Source: Paraburkholderia lacunae (GTDB lineage: Bacteria > Pseudomonadota > Gammaproteobacteria > Burkholderiales > Burkholderiaceae). Taken from it: 64,000 nt of DNA. The first letter of the stretch is position 1. Each line of letters begins with the position of its first letter. Below the pieces are notes generated by a model. That model had not been told where the DNA came from. It saw only the letters and a program-made list of their open reading frames with translations, and ran no database searches. Of this stretch, positions 1-8,646 are shown in pieces. The position numbers and the translations under genes were made by a program. The stretch covers positions 121,946 through 185,945 of the forward strand of contig NZ_QHKS01000016.1 of NCBI RefSeq assembly GCF_003353175.1, given 5' to 3'.

Positions 1-681
1 CGGGGCCTGCGGCGCGGACGGGTCGGAATCGGCGTTGGCGAAGGCTTCGTCGAGAATCTGCTGGCAATCGCACTGGAGCGGTTCAGCGCGGAGTTTCCCG
101 ATATCGTGGTCGAACTTCACAGCGGCTCGACCGCCGCCATCACGGCGATGGTGCGTAACGACGAGGTGGATATCGGGCTCTGTGCGGGCGGTAAGCGCGA
201 TCCGTCGATCCGGGCGAAGTCTTTCCGGGCGGCGCCCTTCTGCGCGCTCGTGAGCCCGCGCCATGCGCTGGCTGCGGCCGGGCCGCGGCGCATCAGGCTC
301 GATGAATTGAAGGCGCAGCGGCTCATTTTCATGCCTGAACAGTTCGGCGCGCAGCAGTATCTCGATGCGATCCTGCACGCGGAACGGCTGAATCTTGCGC
401 CGGCCTACCGTTGCGATCTTTTTTCCGCGGCTCAGGCCATTGCGGCGGCCGGACTTGGCGTCGCCTTCATGTCGACCGACGCGGCGCGGCAATATCTCGA
501 CGCGGGAAGGCTCGTCGCGCTGGAGCTGGAGCACCCCATCGCACGCGAATTCAGCAGCCAGATCCTCAGGCGCGTCGGGCGGCGGCTTTCTCCGGCGGCT
601 GAGTTTTTGTGGCGGCAGATTGGGGATGCGATGCAGCGGACGCTGCGGGTCTCTCGCAGTAAGGCAGGCAAGGATAGCTGA
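1..681 (+). CDS. LysR-family regulator, C-terminal part (5' end outside window)
   Basis: An open frame runs from base 1 to a TGA at 679-681, giving 226 residues with no N-terminal helix-turn-helix, so the gene starts upstream of the window. The visible part is the periplasmic-binding-like effector domain of LysR proteins: a strand VGIGVG, an ELHSGSTAAI segment, a hinge around FMPEQFG, and GLGVAFMSTDAARQYLDAGRLVAL near the end, the usual second-lobe signature. It converges on the ABC permease gene, which ends about 100 bp away. It could regulate that importer, but nothing here proves it. The family call is secure; the effector is unknown. Confidence 0.85.
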   Translation, partial: RGLRRGRVGIGVGEGFVENLLAIALERFSAEFPDIVVELHSGSTAAITAMVRNDEVDIGLCAGGKRDPSIRAKSFRAAPFCALVSPRHALAAAGPRRIRLDELKAQRLIFMPEQFGAQQYLDAILHAERLNLAPAYRCDLFSAAQAIAAAGLGVAFMSTDAARQYLDAGRLVALELEHPIAREFSSQILRRVGRRLSPAAEFLWRQIGDAMQRTLRVSRSKAGKDS

Positions 682-781
682 TGGAACCAGCGAGCCGAGA
701 CTCAGCAGCACCGCCAACCGGTCTTGCCGATACGGCACCTGCCCGAATGCCTCGCTGCCGGCCACCGCGTTGCAGATCCTG

Positions 782-1660
782 CTACTGCTGCACGCCCCAG
801 CGCCGCACGGTGATGCGTTCGAGCGTATCGAACACCAGATGCTCGATCAGCAAACCGATCACGATCACCGCGGCCAATCCCGCGAACACGCGATCCGTGT
901 ACAACTCGTTGCGATTCTGGAAGATGTACCAGCCAAGGCCGCCGTTGCCCGAGCTCGCGCCGAATACGAGTTCGGCCGCAATCAGCGTACGCCACGCGAA
1001 GGCCCAGCCGACCCGCAAGCCGGCGAGTATCGACGGCAACGCAGCCGGCACCAGAATCAGCAGGACGTGGCGCAAGCCGGTCAGGCCGTAGTTGCGGCCG
1101 GTCATGCGCAGCGTCGCGGGCACCGACTGAAAACCGGAGTACGTATTGAGCGCCAACGGCCACAGTACCGCGTGCACCAGCACGAACAACAGACTGCCGG
1201 TGCCGAGACCGAACCACAGCAAGGCGAGCGGCAACAGCGCGATCGAAGGCAACGGATTGAACATCGCCGTCAGCATCGACAGGAAATCGCGGCCCACGCG
1301 CGTCGACACGGCCAGCGACGTCAACATGAAGGCGAGCGCGGCGCCCAGCAGATAGCCGCGCAACAGCACCGACATCGACACCGCGGTTTTCCGCAGCAGT
1401 TCGCCGGACCAGACGCCTTGCACGAACGCGCTGAAAGTGGCGCCGAAGGTCGGCAACAGCAAATCGTTATCGACGGCGCGCGCGGCGATCTCCCACACAG
1501 CGATCAGCACCAGCGCAATCAGGGTCTTGCGCAACCAGCTTTGCGCAAAGATCCGCTTGCCGAGCGGCAACGGCGTTTCGAGAACCCGTTCGCCGAGCGG
1601 TTCGAGCGGACGTTCATACTCTTCGCGAACCGGCGGCAGCAAGGTAGCGGGCGCACTCAT
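782..1660 (-). CDS. ABC transporter permease, SsuC/TauC type
   Basis: This is a 292-residue inner-membrane permease of the BPD_transp_1 family, the class that carries sulfonates, taurine, nitrate and similar small anions. The N-terminus is cytoplasmic, followed by about six hydrophobic segments. The EAA loop that docks onto the ATPase is visible near residues 205-225 (LPSILAGLRVGWAFAWRTLI). The ATG at 1660 was chosen because it overlaps the TGA of the ATPase gene as ATGA, a sign of translational coupling. A longer in-frame extension upstream lies inside the ATPase gene and lacks this support. The substrate is not determined by sequence; the TauD-like neighbour suggests an organosulfur or related compound. 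Confidence 0.85.
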   Translation of the reverse strand: MSAPATLLPPVREEYERPLEPLGERVLETPLPLGKRIFAQSWLRKTLIALVLIAVWEIAARAVDNDLLLPTFGATFSAFVQGVWSGELLRKTAVSMSVLLRGYLLGAALAFMLTSLAVSTRVGRDFLSMLTAMFNPLPSIALLPLALLWFGLGTGSLLFVLVHAVLWPLALNTYSGFQSVPATLRMTGRNYGLTGLRHVLLILVPAALPSILAGLRVGWAFAWRTLIAAELVFGASSGNGGLGWYIFQNRNELYTDRVFAGLAAVIVIGLLIEHLVFDTLERITVRRWGVQQ

Positions 1661-2532
1661 TGAACGGTCTCCGTCTGCTCGAACAACAATTGATGAATTC
1701 GCGCGACGCTGCGCTGAAAGTCGCTGCGCCCGAAACTGTCCTGCGAATACTGGTGGCTGTTGAGCTCGGCCCGCACACGCCCCGGATGCGGCGAGAGCAA
1801 CAGAATCCGGTTGCCGACCACGAGTGCCTCTTCGATCGAATGTGTGACGAACAGCAAGGTGAAGTTCACCTCTTCCCACAAGCGCCGCAGTTCCTCCTGC
1901 ATCTTGCGACGCGTGAGCGCATCGAGCGCCGCAAAGGGTTCGTCCATCAGCAGCACACGCGGCTGCATCGCCAGCGCGCGGGCAATCGCGACCCGTTGCT
2001 TCATGCCGCCCGACAAAGTGTGCGGATACGCATCGGCGAATGAAGCGAGTCCGACCTTCTCCAGATAATGCAGCGCACGCTCGTTAGCTTCCGCACGCGA
2101 GAGTTTTTTCGCCACGCGCAGTGGGAACGCGACGTTCTGCACGACCGTCTTCCACGGCGGCAACTGATCGAATTCCTGGAACACGACGACACGATCGGCG
2201 CCGGGGCCGCGCACGGTCTCGCCATCGAGCGCAATGCTTCCCGAGCTCGGCTGGATGAATCCGGCGACGGCTTTGAGCAAGGTCGACTTGCCGCAACCGG
2301 ACGGTCCAAGCAGCACGAAGCGATCGCCGCCGTAGACGTCGAAGCTCACGTCATGCGTGGCGCGGACAATCCGCTCGCGGGTGCGATATTCGAGGTTGAG
2401 GTGCTCGACCGCGAGCAACTTTTCGCTGGTTGCCGCGCGGGTTGCCGCGCTGGCCGCCGCGCCGTCTGCAAACGGCAGACTGCCTGCCGGCTCGGCGCGG
2501 TTCGGAAACAGACGCGTGGGATTAGCCACCAT
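1657..2532 (-). CDS. ABC transporter ATP-binding protein, SsuB/TauB type
   Basis: A 291-residue ATPase that powers the adjacent permease. Visible motifs in order: Walker A GPSGCGKST, Q-loop FQEFDQLPPW, signature LSGGMKQR, Walker B LLMDEPFAALD and the switch histidine in VTHSIEEA. The first 35 or so residues are a low-complexity extension rich in Ala that is not needed for the fold; the true start could lie slightly downstream. It sits between the binding-protein gene (69 bp upstream) and the permease gene (4-bp ATGA overlap), so all three are probably one transcript with the dioxygenase gene. The family resembles nitrate/sulfonate/bicarbonate importers. Confidence 0.9.
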   Translation of the reverse strand: MVANPTRLFPNRAEPAGSLPFADGAAASAATRAATSEKLLAVEHLNLEYRTRERIVRATHDVSFDVYGGDRFVLLGPSGCGKSTLLKAVAGFIQPSSGSIALDGETVRGPGADRVVVFQEFDQLPPWKTVVQNVAFPLRVAKKLSRAEANERALHYLEKVGLASFADAYPHTLSGGMKQRVAIARALAMQPRVLLMDEPFAALDALTRRKMQEELRRLWEEVNFTLLFVTHSIEEALVVGNRILLLSPHPGRVRAELNSHQYSQDSFGRSDFQRSVARIHQLLFEQTETVQ

Positions 2533-2601
2533 CAGAGCGCTCCCGGTATGCGGACCACCTGGCCCGTTGAAGGTCCGGCGAAGTTGAAGGAGAACGCCAT
2601 G

Positions 2602-3654
2602 TCAGCCCCCCGCCGCGGTCGCCGGGTCGTCGAAGAAATAGTCCTTCCACGACTTCGGCTCGTTCCTGATCGCCCCGACGCGATACATGAACTGCGCGAG
2701 GCCCAAAGTATTCTGCGGCGCGACCTTGAACTGCACCTGCGGATTCCTGATCACTTTCAACAGCAGATTGCGGTCGATCTTCGATTGATTCGTGCGGATG
2801 TAAATATCGGCGGCGGCATCCGGATTCGCGGTGATGAAGCGCGCCGCGTCGGCCAGCGCATCGACGAACGCACGGTAGGTCTTCGGATTGCTGTCGCGGA
2901 ATTTTTCGGTCGCGTACAGGACCGTTGCGGAACTCGGGCCGCCCAGCACGTCGTACGAATTCAGCACGATATGCGCCTTCGGATTGCCGGCCAGTTCCTG
3001 CTCCTGAAACGGCGGATTGCCGAAATGCCCACTGATTTCCGTACCGCCTGCGATGATCGCCGCGGCCGCATCAGGATGCGGCAACGCCTGCGTCAGCTTG
3101 TCGAGCCGGTTGTAATCCTTGTCGCCCCAACGCTTCGCCGCAGCGTATTGCAGCACGCGCGATTGCACCGAGACGGTGACAGCCGGCACCGCAATGCGGT
3201 CCTTGTCGGTGAAATCGGCAATCGTCTTCACATCGGGATTGTTGCTCACGAGGTAATACGGCAGATTGCCCAGCGACGCGACGCCCTTCACATTCTGCTT
3301 GCCGTGCGTGCGGTCCCAGATTGTCAGCAACGGACCGACGCCGGCGCCCGCGATATCCACCGCGCCCGAAAGCAATGCATCGTTGACGGCGGCGCCGCCC
3401 GACACTTTCACCCAGTCGACCTTGATATCGAGCCCCTGCTTGCGCCCTTCCTTCTCGACGAATTGCTGATCGCGCGCCACGTTCAGCAGCAGATAGACGA
3501 TGCCGAACTGCTCGGCAATGCGGATCTGCCCTTCGGCATGCGCGGGCACGGCCGCTGCCAGGCCGGCCGCGCCCATCGACAAGCTCAGAATTGTTGCGGT
3601 CAAACGGCGAGCAAAGGACGACCGCGCAGCGGTCGGGCGAAACTTGGCGAGCAT
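2602..3654 (-). CDS. ABC transporter periplasmic substrate-binding protein (SsuA/NMT1-like)
   Basis: A 350-residue exported binding protein. The start at 3654 gives a classic signal peptide: basic N-terminus (MLAKFRPTAARSSFARR), a hydrophobic core and the AHA cleavage box (VPAHAEG). The mature part begins with RIAEQFGIVYLLLNVARDQQF and follows the NMT1/SsuA-like fold, with a VDIAGAGVGPLLTIWD segment typical of ligand contacts in this group. It lies between the TauD-like gene (46 bp) and the ATPase gene. It selects the ligand of the importer; sulfonates, taurine-like molecules or thiamine-precursor-like compounds are all possible. Twenty more in-frame residues upstream would spoil the signal peptide and were excluded. 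Confidence 0.87.
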   Translation of the reverse strand: MLAKFRPTAARSSFARRLTATILSLSMGAAGLAAAVPAHAEGQIRIAEQFGIVYLLLNVARDQQFVEKEGRKQGLDIKVDWVKVSGGAAVNDALLSGAVDIAGAGVGPLLTIWDRTHGKQNVKGVASLGNLPYYLVSNNPDVKTIADFTDKDRIAVPAVTVSVQSRVLQYAAAKRWGDKDYNRLDKLTQALPHPDAAAAIIAGGTEISGHFGNPPFQEQELAGNPKAHIVLNSYDVLGGPSSATVLYATEKFRDSNPKTYRAFVDALADAARFITANPDAAADIYIRTNQSKIDRNLLLKVIRNPQVQFKVAPQNTLGLAQFMYRVGAIRNEPKSWKDYFFDDPATAAGG

Positions 3655-3700
3655 CGGAACTCCGGTCAGCGTGTAATGGTTGAAGCGGGCGAAGTTGCCG

Positions 3701-4609
3701 TCAGAACGGCACATCGCCTTCGATAGTCGTGCGATAGAGCTTGCGGCGCAGATGGTCCGGCGTGCCGGCGGCGAGATGCATCAACGAACGGTTGTCCCAG
3801 AACACCATGTCGTGCTCGGCCCACCGATGCCGGTACAGATGCTCGGCACGCACGCTGTGCGCAAAAATCTCCTCGAGCAACTGTTTGCTCTCGCCTTCGG
3901 GCAGGCCGATCACGCGGGTCGTGAAATGCTCGCTGACGAACAGCGCTTTACGCCCCGTCTCCGGATGCGTGCGCACGATCGGCTGCACCACCGGCTTCAC
4001 TTGCGCGATCTGCTCCGCGGAAAGATTCGGCCGCCACGGGCTGCGTTTCTGCAATTCCGCGTATTTCGCGAGATACGTATGCTCTGCCGAGCGCCCCTGC
4101 ACAGCGCTGCGCAAATGTGCGGGCAAGGTGTCCCACGCGAGGTGCATGTTGGCGAACAACGTGTCGCCGCCCTCCGACGGCAATTCCTGCGCATGCAGCA
4201 GCGAACCCAGGCTCGGCTTTTCCTTGTACGACAGATCGGAATGCCAGTAATGGCCCGCGTCGCCCAGACCGATCGGCTGGCCGTTCTCGACGATGTTCGA
4301 GACGACCAGCACCTCCGGATAACCCGGCAACTGGAATTGATGAAGCACGTGAATCTGCAGCGGACCGAAGCGGCGGCTGAACGCAATCTGCTGATCCGGC
4401 GTGATGCGTTGATCGCGAAACACCAGCACATGGTGATCGAGATGTGCGCGGTGAATGCGCGCGAAATCTTCGTTGCTCAGCGGCTGATCGAGATCGAGAC
4501 CCAGCACTTCTGCGCCGACGGGGCCGTCGAACGCGCGAATCTCGATACGCGAGGCCGGGTTGGCGCGGCCGGGGTCGCTGGCGGCGATGGGTGCAATGGC
4601 AGTCGTCAC
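3701..4609 (-). CDS. TauD/TfdA-family Fe(II)/2-oxoglutarate dioxygenase
   Basis: A 302-residue cytoplasmic dioxygenase. The facial triad is visible: H123 and D125 in HYWHSDLSYK and H278 in NRSLMHLAAG. R289 and R293 (HLRRKLYRTT) follow at +11 and +15, where TauD binds 2-oxoglutarate and substrate. Length matches TauD (about 280-300). In the family these enzymes hydroxylate next to a heteroatom, releasing sulfite from taurine or cleaving aryloxyalkanoates or sulfate esters. As first gene of a leftward set with an ABC importer, it probably processes whatever the importer brings in. The actual substrate cannot be named, so no tauD symbol is given. Confidence 0.88.
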   Translation of the reverse strand: MTTAIAPIAASDPGRANPASRIEIRAFDGPVGAEVLGLDLDQPLSNEDFARIHRAHLDHHVLVFRDQRITPDQQIAFSRRFGPLQIHVLHQFQLPGYPEVLVVSNIVENGQPIGLGDAGHYWHSDLSYKEKPSLGSLLHAQELPSEGGDTLFANMHLAWDTLPAHLRSAVQGRSAEHTYLAKYAELQKRSPWRPNLSAEQIAQVKPVVQPIVRTHPETGRKALFVSEHFTTRVIGLPEGESKQLLEEIFAHSVRAEHLYRHRWAEHDMVFWDNRSLMHLAAGTPDHLRRKLYRTTIEGDVPF

Positions 4610-4834
4610 AGGAAACTCTTCGTCGAATCTGTTCGGAGGACGCCCACGAGGGCGCAGTCAGACGAATTTACCGGCGCGCGGCCGCGGCGACAACGAAGCA
4701 AATCCGATACGGTTATCTGCTGGAGTGATAAACGCGATGCTCTAACGCGATGCGGACGAATGCGCCGCATTCAAGGCGCCCGCAGCTTTGCCCGTTGATG
4801 GACCCGCGTGTCCTCGTTACAGCCGCCCCGGCCG

Positions 4835-6382
4835 CTAATCGGCGACAAAACCGTCGCGATTGGGCATGACCACACGCGGTAGCGTTGCTGCATCGAGTCG
4901 CGTATCCGCCGGCACGAGATAGTCCTCGCCGTCGATGTCGTAATTCGACGGTTCCCAGCGAATCAGCGAAAGAAACAGCAGCGACGTCAGCGGCGCAATC
5001 GCGATGACCCAAAACACCTTGGTGCCGAGCGCGGCAGCCAGCACGGGGAACAGAAACAGCGAAATCGTCGATGCGGACCGCACGAGGGTCTGATTGAAAC
5101 CGACACCGATACCGCGCAACGAGGTCGGATAGCTCAGCGATGCATACGTCATCGAATGGGAGCCTGGGCCGAAGCCCTGCCCGAACAGGTAGGCGCCGAG
5201 CAAAAGAATCGCCAGCACGACCAGCACGCCGCTGCCCGGCTTGCCGATCAAGGCAAGACCGATCAGCGACACGAACTGCAGCGAGTGCCCCAATACGGTC
5301 ATCTTCCACGCGCCGACGCTCGGCGCAGTCTTTACGCCGATCAGGCCGCCGACGAACGCGAACGCCAGATTCAACGCCAGCGCGGCGATGATCGTCGTGA
5401 GCGGCCCCTGATGGAAGAAGCTCGCAATGATCACCGGCAAGCCGAAAATGATCGCGTTGTAGCCGAACGACGAGGCACTGCCGATCACCGCGGCAAGAAT
5501 CGTGCGGCGACGGTACGTCGCATTGAACAGCACGCCGTAGTTGCGCCACGACGCGGCGCGCGGCGCTTTGACCGGCTCGGTGCTGTGCTCCACCACGGCG
5601 TCGATGCCGTATGAACGCTTCAGAATCCGCGAGGCTTCTTCGAGATCGCCCTGATTGGCGGCCCACACCGGCGATTCGCTGATATAGCGGCTTCGCACCA
5701 GAATGATCACGATCGCCGGCACCGCGCCGAACGCGAGCGTCAGGCGCCACAGCCAGCCAAGATGCGCATCCGGCAAAATCCCGTAGAGCCCGAGGATCAG
5801 CACATAGCAGGTACTGGTGGCCGCATACCACGCCGGGCACCACGCGGCGACACTCGCCGCCTTGTTGCCCTTGCCCGCCACGCGAGAGAACTCCGCAAGG
5901 AAAGCCATCGCCACCGGCAAGTCGAGCCCCACGCCGAAGCCCATCAGGAAGCGCGCGCCGCCGAGCACCCAGGCGTTCGGCGCGAGTCCGGCGGCAATGG
6001 CCGCGACCACGAAGAACAGCATATCGGCCATGAACACCCGGTATCGTCCGATGCGGTCGGTCAGATAGCCGCCGAACAATGCGCCGAGAATCGCGCCGAA
6101 CGTAATCGCCGACGACAGGAAGCCGACCTGCACCGGACTCAGCGCAAACTCGCGCGCGATGTCTTTCACGCCGTAGGCGAGCGAGGTGAGATCGTAGGCA
6201 TCGAGAAACACGCCGCCCAACGCGATGGCGATCACCACCCGCGCATTGCTGCCTTTCGCGGCGCCCGCGTTGACAAGACGCGACACGTCTTGCGCGGAGC
6301 GGATGATGTGGGAAGCGGAAACACCGGCAGTGTGCGCGGCTGAGGAGTCGATTGCACTCGACGGATAGGCAACGGTAGACAT
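4835..6382 (-). CDS. MFS transporter, metabolite/sugar:H+ symporter type
   Basis: A 515-residue inner-membrane carrier with about 12 membrane spans. The motif A loop GGYLTDRIGRYRVF sits after span 2, and the motif FLMGFGVGLDLPVAMAFLAEF after span 4 is typical of the sugar/aromatic-acid symporters. A long hydrophilic N-terminus (about 45 residues) precedes span 1, and a central loop (EEASRILKRSYGIDAV) resembles the sugar-transporter subfamily. It points left toward the TauD-like gene with a 225-bp gap, so it may be a separate unit or the first gene of that operon. Substrate unknown. Confidence 0.85.
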   Translation of the reverse strand: MSTVAYPSSAIDSSAAHTAGVSASHIIRSAQDVSRLVNAGAAKGSNARVVIAIALGGVFLDAYDLTSLAYGVKDIAREFALSPVQVGFLSSAITFGAILGALFGGYLTDRIGRYRVFMADMLFFVVAAIAAGLAPNAWVLGGARFLMGFGVGLDLPVAMAFLAEFSRVAGKGNKAASVAAWCPAWYAATSTCYVLILGLYGILPDAHLGWLWRLTLAFGAVPAIVIILVRSRYISESPVWAANQGDLEEASRILKRSYGIDAVVEHSTEPVKAPRAASWRNYGVLFNATYRRRTILAAVIGSASSFGYNAIIFGLPVIIASFFHQGPLTTIIAALALNLAFAFVGGLIGVKTAPSVGAWKMTVLGHSLQFVSLIGLALIGKPGSGVLVVLAILLLGAYLFGQGFGPGSHSMTYASLSYPTSLRGIGVGFNQTLVRSASTISLFLFPVLAAALGTKVFWVIAIAPLTSLLFLSLIRWEPSNYDIDGEDYLVPADTRLDAATLPRVVMPNRDGFVAD

Positions 6383-6595
6383 GATGTTGAGCTTCGCGTG
6401 AGGGACCGAAAATCAGGCCATCCTAAAGGCCCTCGACACGCCGGCAAAACGACCATTTCAGATATGCAAATCAGTTCGATGTATGGAGCACGCGCGCCTG
6501 TTTCATCAATGCACTTTGGGGAAACCGTGACGATCGGCGAGCAGGTCCAGTGCTCGGTGCGTATCGGTCACGAAGCACTTATCGCCGAGTTTAAT

Positions 6596-6763
6596 TGCAT
6601 CATATACGGTGCATTTCTAAAAAAATATGACCAATTTCGTTACAAATGCATCGTATATGATTCGTTAATCTTGATTTCCATTTTGCATCAAATATAATGC
6701 ACAAAGATCTTAAAGATGCATCAATTCAGGCATCTTAAAATTTTATGCATTACATACGGTGCA
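6596..6763 (+). promoter_or_regulatory. Four 18-bp HipB-type operators in front of hipBA
   Basis: Four copies of an 18-bp imperfect dyad, TGCATN10TGCA or a close variant, lie at 6596-6613, 6647-6664, 6684-6701 and 6746-6763. Three have both TGCA ends; the copy at 6647 ends in TTCG. The third covers the -10 box of the hipB promoter and the fourth ends 3 bp before the hipB ATG. A weaker dyad, AAGATGC-N10-GCATCTT, lies at 6713-6736. HipB is known to bind several operators upstream of its own operon, so these are the expected autoregulatory sites. The region is also markedly AT-rich compared with the rest of the window. Confidence 0.8.
6671..6698 (+). promoter_or_regulatory. Probable sigma-70 promoter of hipBA
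   Basis: TTGATT at 6671-6676 and a consensus TATAAT at 6693-6698 are separated by 16 bp. The -10 box lies inside the third operator, so bound repressor would block polymerase. Transcription would start near 6705, leaving a leader of about 60 nt. Confidence 0.7.
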
Positions 6764-6766
6764 ATC

Positions 6767-7066
6767 ATGGACTTCAGTGAAATTGGCAAAGCGATTCGTG
6801 CCGCCCGCAAGGCGAAGGGCCTGAGCCAGGAGCTGGCTGGCAGCCCGTTGCGAATGAGCCGGGCCACCATTTCGGGCATCGAGAACGGCACGGTCAGCGA
6901 AGTCGGCATCCGAAAAGTCATGGCGCTTTGCGATCAGCTCAACCTGGAACTGGTCGTCCGGCCGCGAGAGCAAAAGCTGCTGAGTTGGGATGAGCAGCTT
7001 GCCGAGAATGAGCGCCTGAAGCTGGCAACGCTCAATGCAACGCGTACCTCGGCGCAGCGGGACTGA
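6767..7066 (+). CDS. hipB: HipB antitoxin, XRE-type helix-turn-helix repressor
   Basis: A 99-residue DNA-binding antitoxin that in the HipBA family binds and inhibits the HipA kinase and represses its own operon. The helix-turn-helix covers about residues 14-45 (AARKAKGLSQ through RATISGIENG). The ATG at 6767 was chosen because it gives the usual length and directly follows the last operator; an upstream in-frame ATG at 6716 would put three extra operator-derived segments into the protein. The stop codon is 2 bp before the hipA ATG, so the two are co-translated. Motif, order and operators together make the assignment firm. Confidence 0.88.
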   Translation: MDFSEIGKAIRAARKAKGLSQELAGSPLRMSRATISGIENGTVSEVGIRKVMALCDQLNLELVVRPREQKLLSWDEQLAENERLKLATLNATRTSAQRD

Positions 7067-7068
7067 TC

Positions 7069-8307
7069 ATGTACGTCTTCAACAATAGCAAGCCGATCGG
7101 CATCCTTGACCGAAGCGCGCTCGAGGCCAATTGTTACGTCTTCAACTATCTTCCTGAGGCGACACCGGCAGACAAGGTGTCGCTGATGATGCCGGTCGGA
7201 CCCGACCAGTTCAAGATCTACAGCCATCTGCATCCGATCTTCCAGTCGAACATTCCGGAAGGCTATCTGCTCGACAGAGTGATGCGGATGCTGCGCGGAA
7301 CCGCAGCCTACCCCGACGAGTTCTCGGTTCTTCAGGTGGTCGGGCATTCGCAGATCGGCCGCCTTCGCTACGCGGAGACTTCGACCCGTGTCGAGGCGGC
7401 GCCCAACCTGCAACTCTCCAGCCTGCTCGCGAAGCCCGGCACGGAGGGTCTGCTCGAAAACATCTTCGAGGAATATGCGACCTACTCCGGCGTCGCCGGC
7501 GTGCAACCCAAAGTACTCGTGCGCGCGGTAGACGAGACCCGGCCGAACCATCTCGCGGTGCGCGGCACCACGCACATCGTCAAGTCGTTCGACCCGGCCG
7601 TTTTTCCGGGGCTGGCCGCAAACGAGTTCTTCTGCATGCGCGCCGCGGAGATTGCGGGATTGCCTGTGCCGCGTGTATCGCTATCCGACGATGGCGCGCT
7701 GCTGATCGTAGAACGTTTCGATCTGGCGCCGGAAGGTCACTATCGCGGCTTCGAGGACTTCTGCTCCCTCTATGTGATGCCGACTAGCGATAAATACGAG
7801 TCCACGTACGAGCGTATCGCCAGGCGCATCAAAGAGATGGTTTCGCCGCAAAACAAGGCTGAAGCGCTGTCGCAGTTCTTTACGTCGGTCGCGCTGTCTT
7901 GCGCGCTGCGTAACGGTGACGCGCACCTAAAAAACTTCGGCGTCCTGTATGACGATCCGCTCGAAGACGTTCGTCTTGCGCCCGCGTTCGACATCGTGTG
8001 TACGCAAGCCTATATCCCCAATGACCCGATGGCTCTGACGCTCAACGGTACGAGCCGTTATCCGAAGCACAGCGAGCTGATGAAATTCGGCCGGCTGGCC
8101 TGCGATCTGTCCGCCGCGCGCGTTCGCCATGCGCTCGATGCAGTCGCGCACGGCGTTCAGCAAGCCACGCCTGAACTGCACGACTATGCCGCCGCGCATC
8201 CCGAGTTTGCCGAGGTCACCCATGCAATGACGGTTGCATGGGAAAGCGGCCTGAATCTCACTTGCCGCGCAGACGACCGGCCGCTCTTTTTGCTGTCGGA
8301 TCGATAA
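7069..8307 (+). CDS. hipA: HipA-type serine/threonine kinase toxin
   Basis: A 412-residue HipA-family kinase. Visible elements: a small N-terminal domain, a Gly-rich segment GVAGVQPKV near residue 145, an ATP-lysine in THIVKSF, the catalytic loop with D284 and N289 (NGDAHLKNFG), and D308 (FDIVCT) for metal binding. All residues needed for phosphotransfer appear intact, so the toxin is probably active. In E. coli HipA phosphorylates GltX and causes growth arrest; the target here is not known. It follows hipB by 2 bp and ends before a gene-free stretch. It belongs to the shorter HipA group rather than the E. coli K-12 type. Confidence 0.88.
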   Translation: MYVFNNSKPIGILDRSALEANCYVFNYLPEATPADKVSLMMPVGPDQFKIYSHLHPIFQSNIPEGYLLDRVMRMLRGTAAYPDEFSVLQVVGHSQIGRLRYAETSTRVEAAPNLQLSSLLAKPGTEGLLENIFEEYATYSGVAGVQPKVLVRAVDETRPNHLAVRGTTHIVKSFDPAVFPGLAANEFFCMRAAEIAGLPVPRVSLSDDGALLIVERFDLAPEGHYRGFEDFCSLYVMPTSDKYESTYERIARRIKEMVSPQNKAEALSQFFTSVALSCALRNGDAHLKNFGVLYDDPLEDVRLAPAFDIVCTQAYIPNDPMALTLNGTSRYPKHSELMKFGRLACDLSAARVRHALDAVAHGVQQATPELHDYAAAHPEFAEVTHAMTVAWESGLNLTCRADDRPLFLLSDR

Positions 8308-8646
8308 GAGGCTAACCCCTCGCGAAAATCCCATTCAGCATTCAGTTAACTCTCGATCGAGCCAGGACTTTCCCCAATCCCGGCGCTTCCATCTTGCAGT
8401 GCACCACTCCCCCAAAGCCTCGCCAGATAAGTCGTACCGCCATTCCGACGAAACCGGCGCGTCATCCTCCCAGCTGATCGCTTTCTTGACGAGCGCCCAC
8501 GCGCCTGCTTTATTAAATCAACTCGAATGATTTAGGTGGTCCGATTCGGATTGCCATCGAGTCGCACCAGGTTGCAAACGCGCAGCGCTCGCGTGCCCAA
8601 CCGCCCGCGTTCACCACATCGTTGCCAATAACCGGAGGAGCGTTTC
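8308..8646 (+). promoter_or_regulatory. Intergenic region with frcB promoter and a 19-bp dyad
   Basis: No gene is seen here. TTGACG (8486-8491) and TATTAA (8511-8516), 19 bp apart, form a plausible though loosely spaced promoter for frcB. A dyad AAATCA-N7-TGATTT at 8515-8533 lies across the expected start site and is the best candidate operator for the ROK repressor encoded at the end of the operon. An AGGAG ribosome site precedes the frcB ATG. Confidence 0.55.

Noticed and set aside
782..4609. Naming the ABC/dioxygenase set tauABCD
   Set aside because: The families fit, but the same combination imports other sulfonates or sulfate esters and no residue here fixes taurine as substrate.
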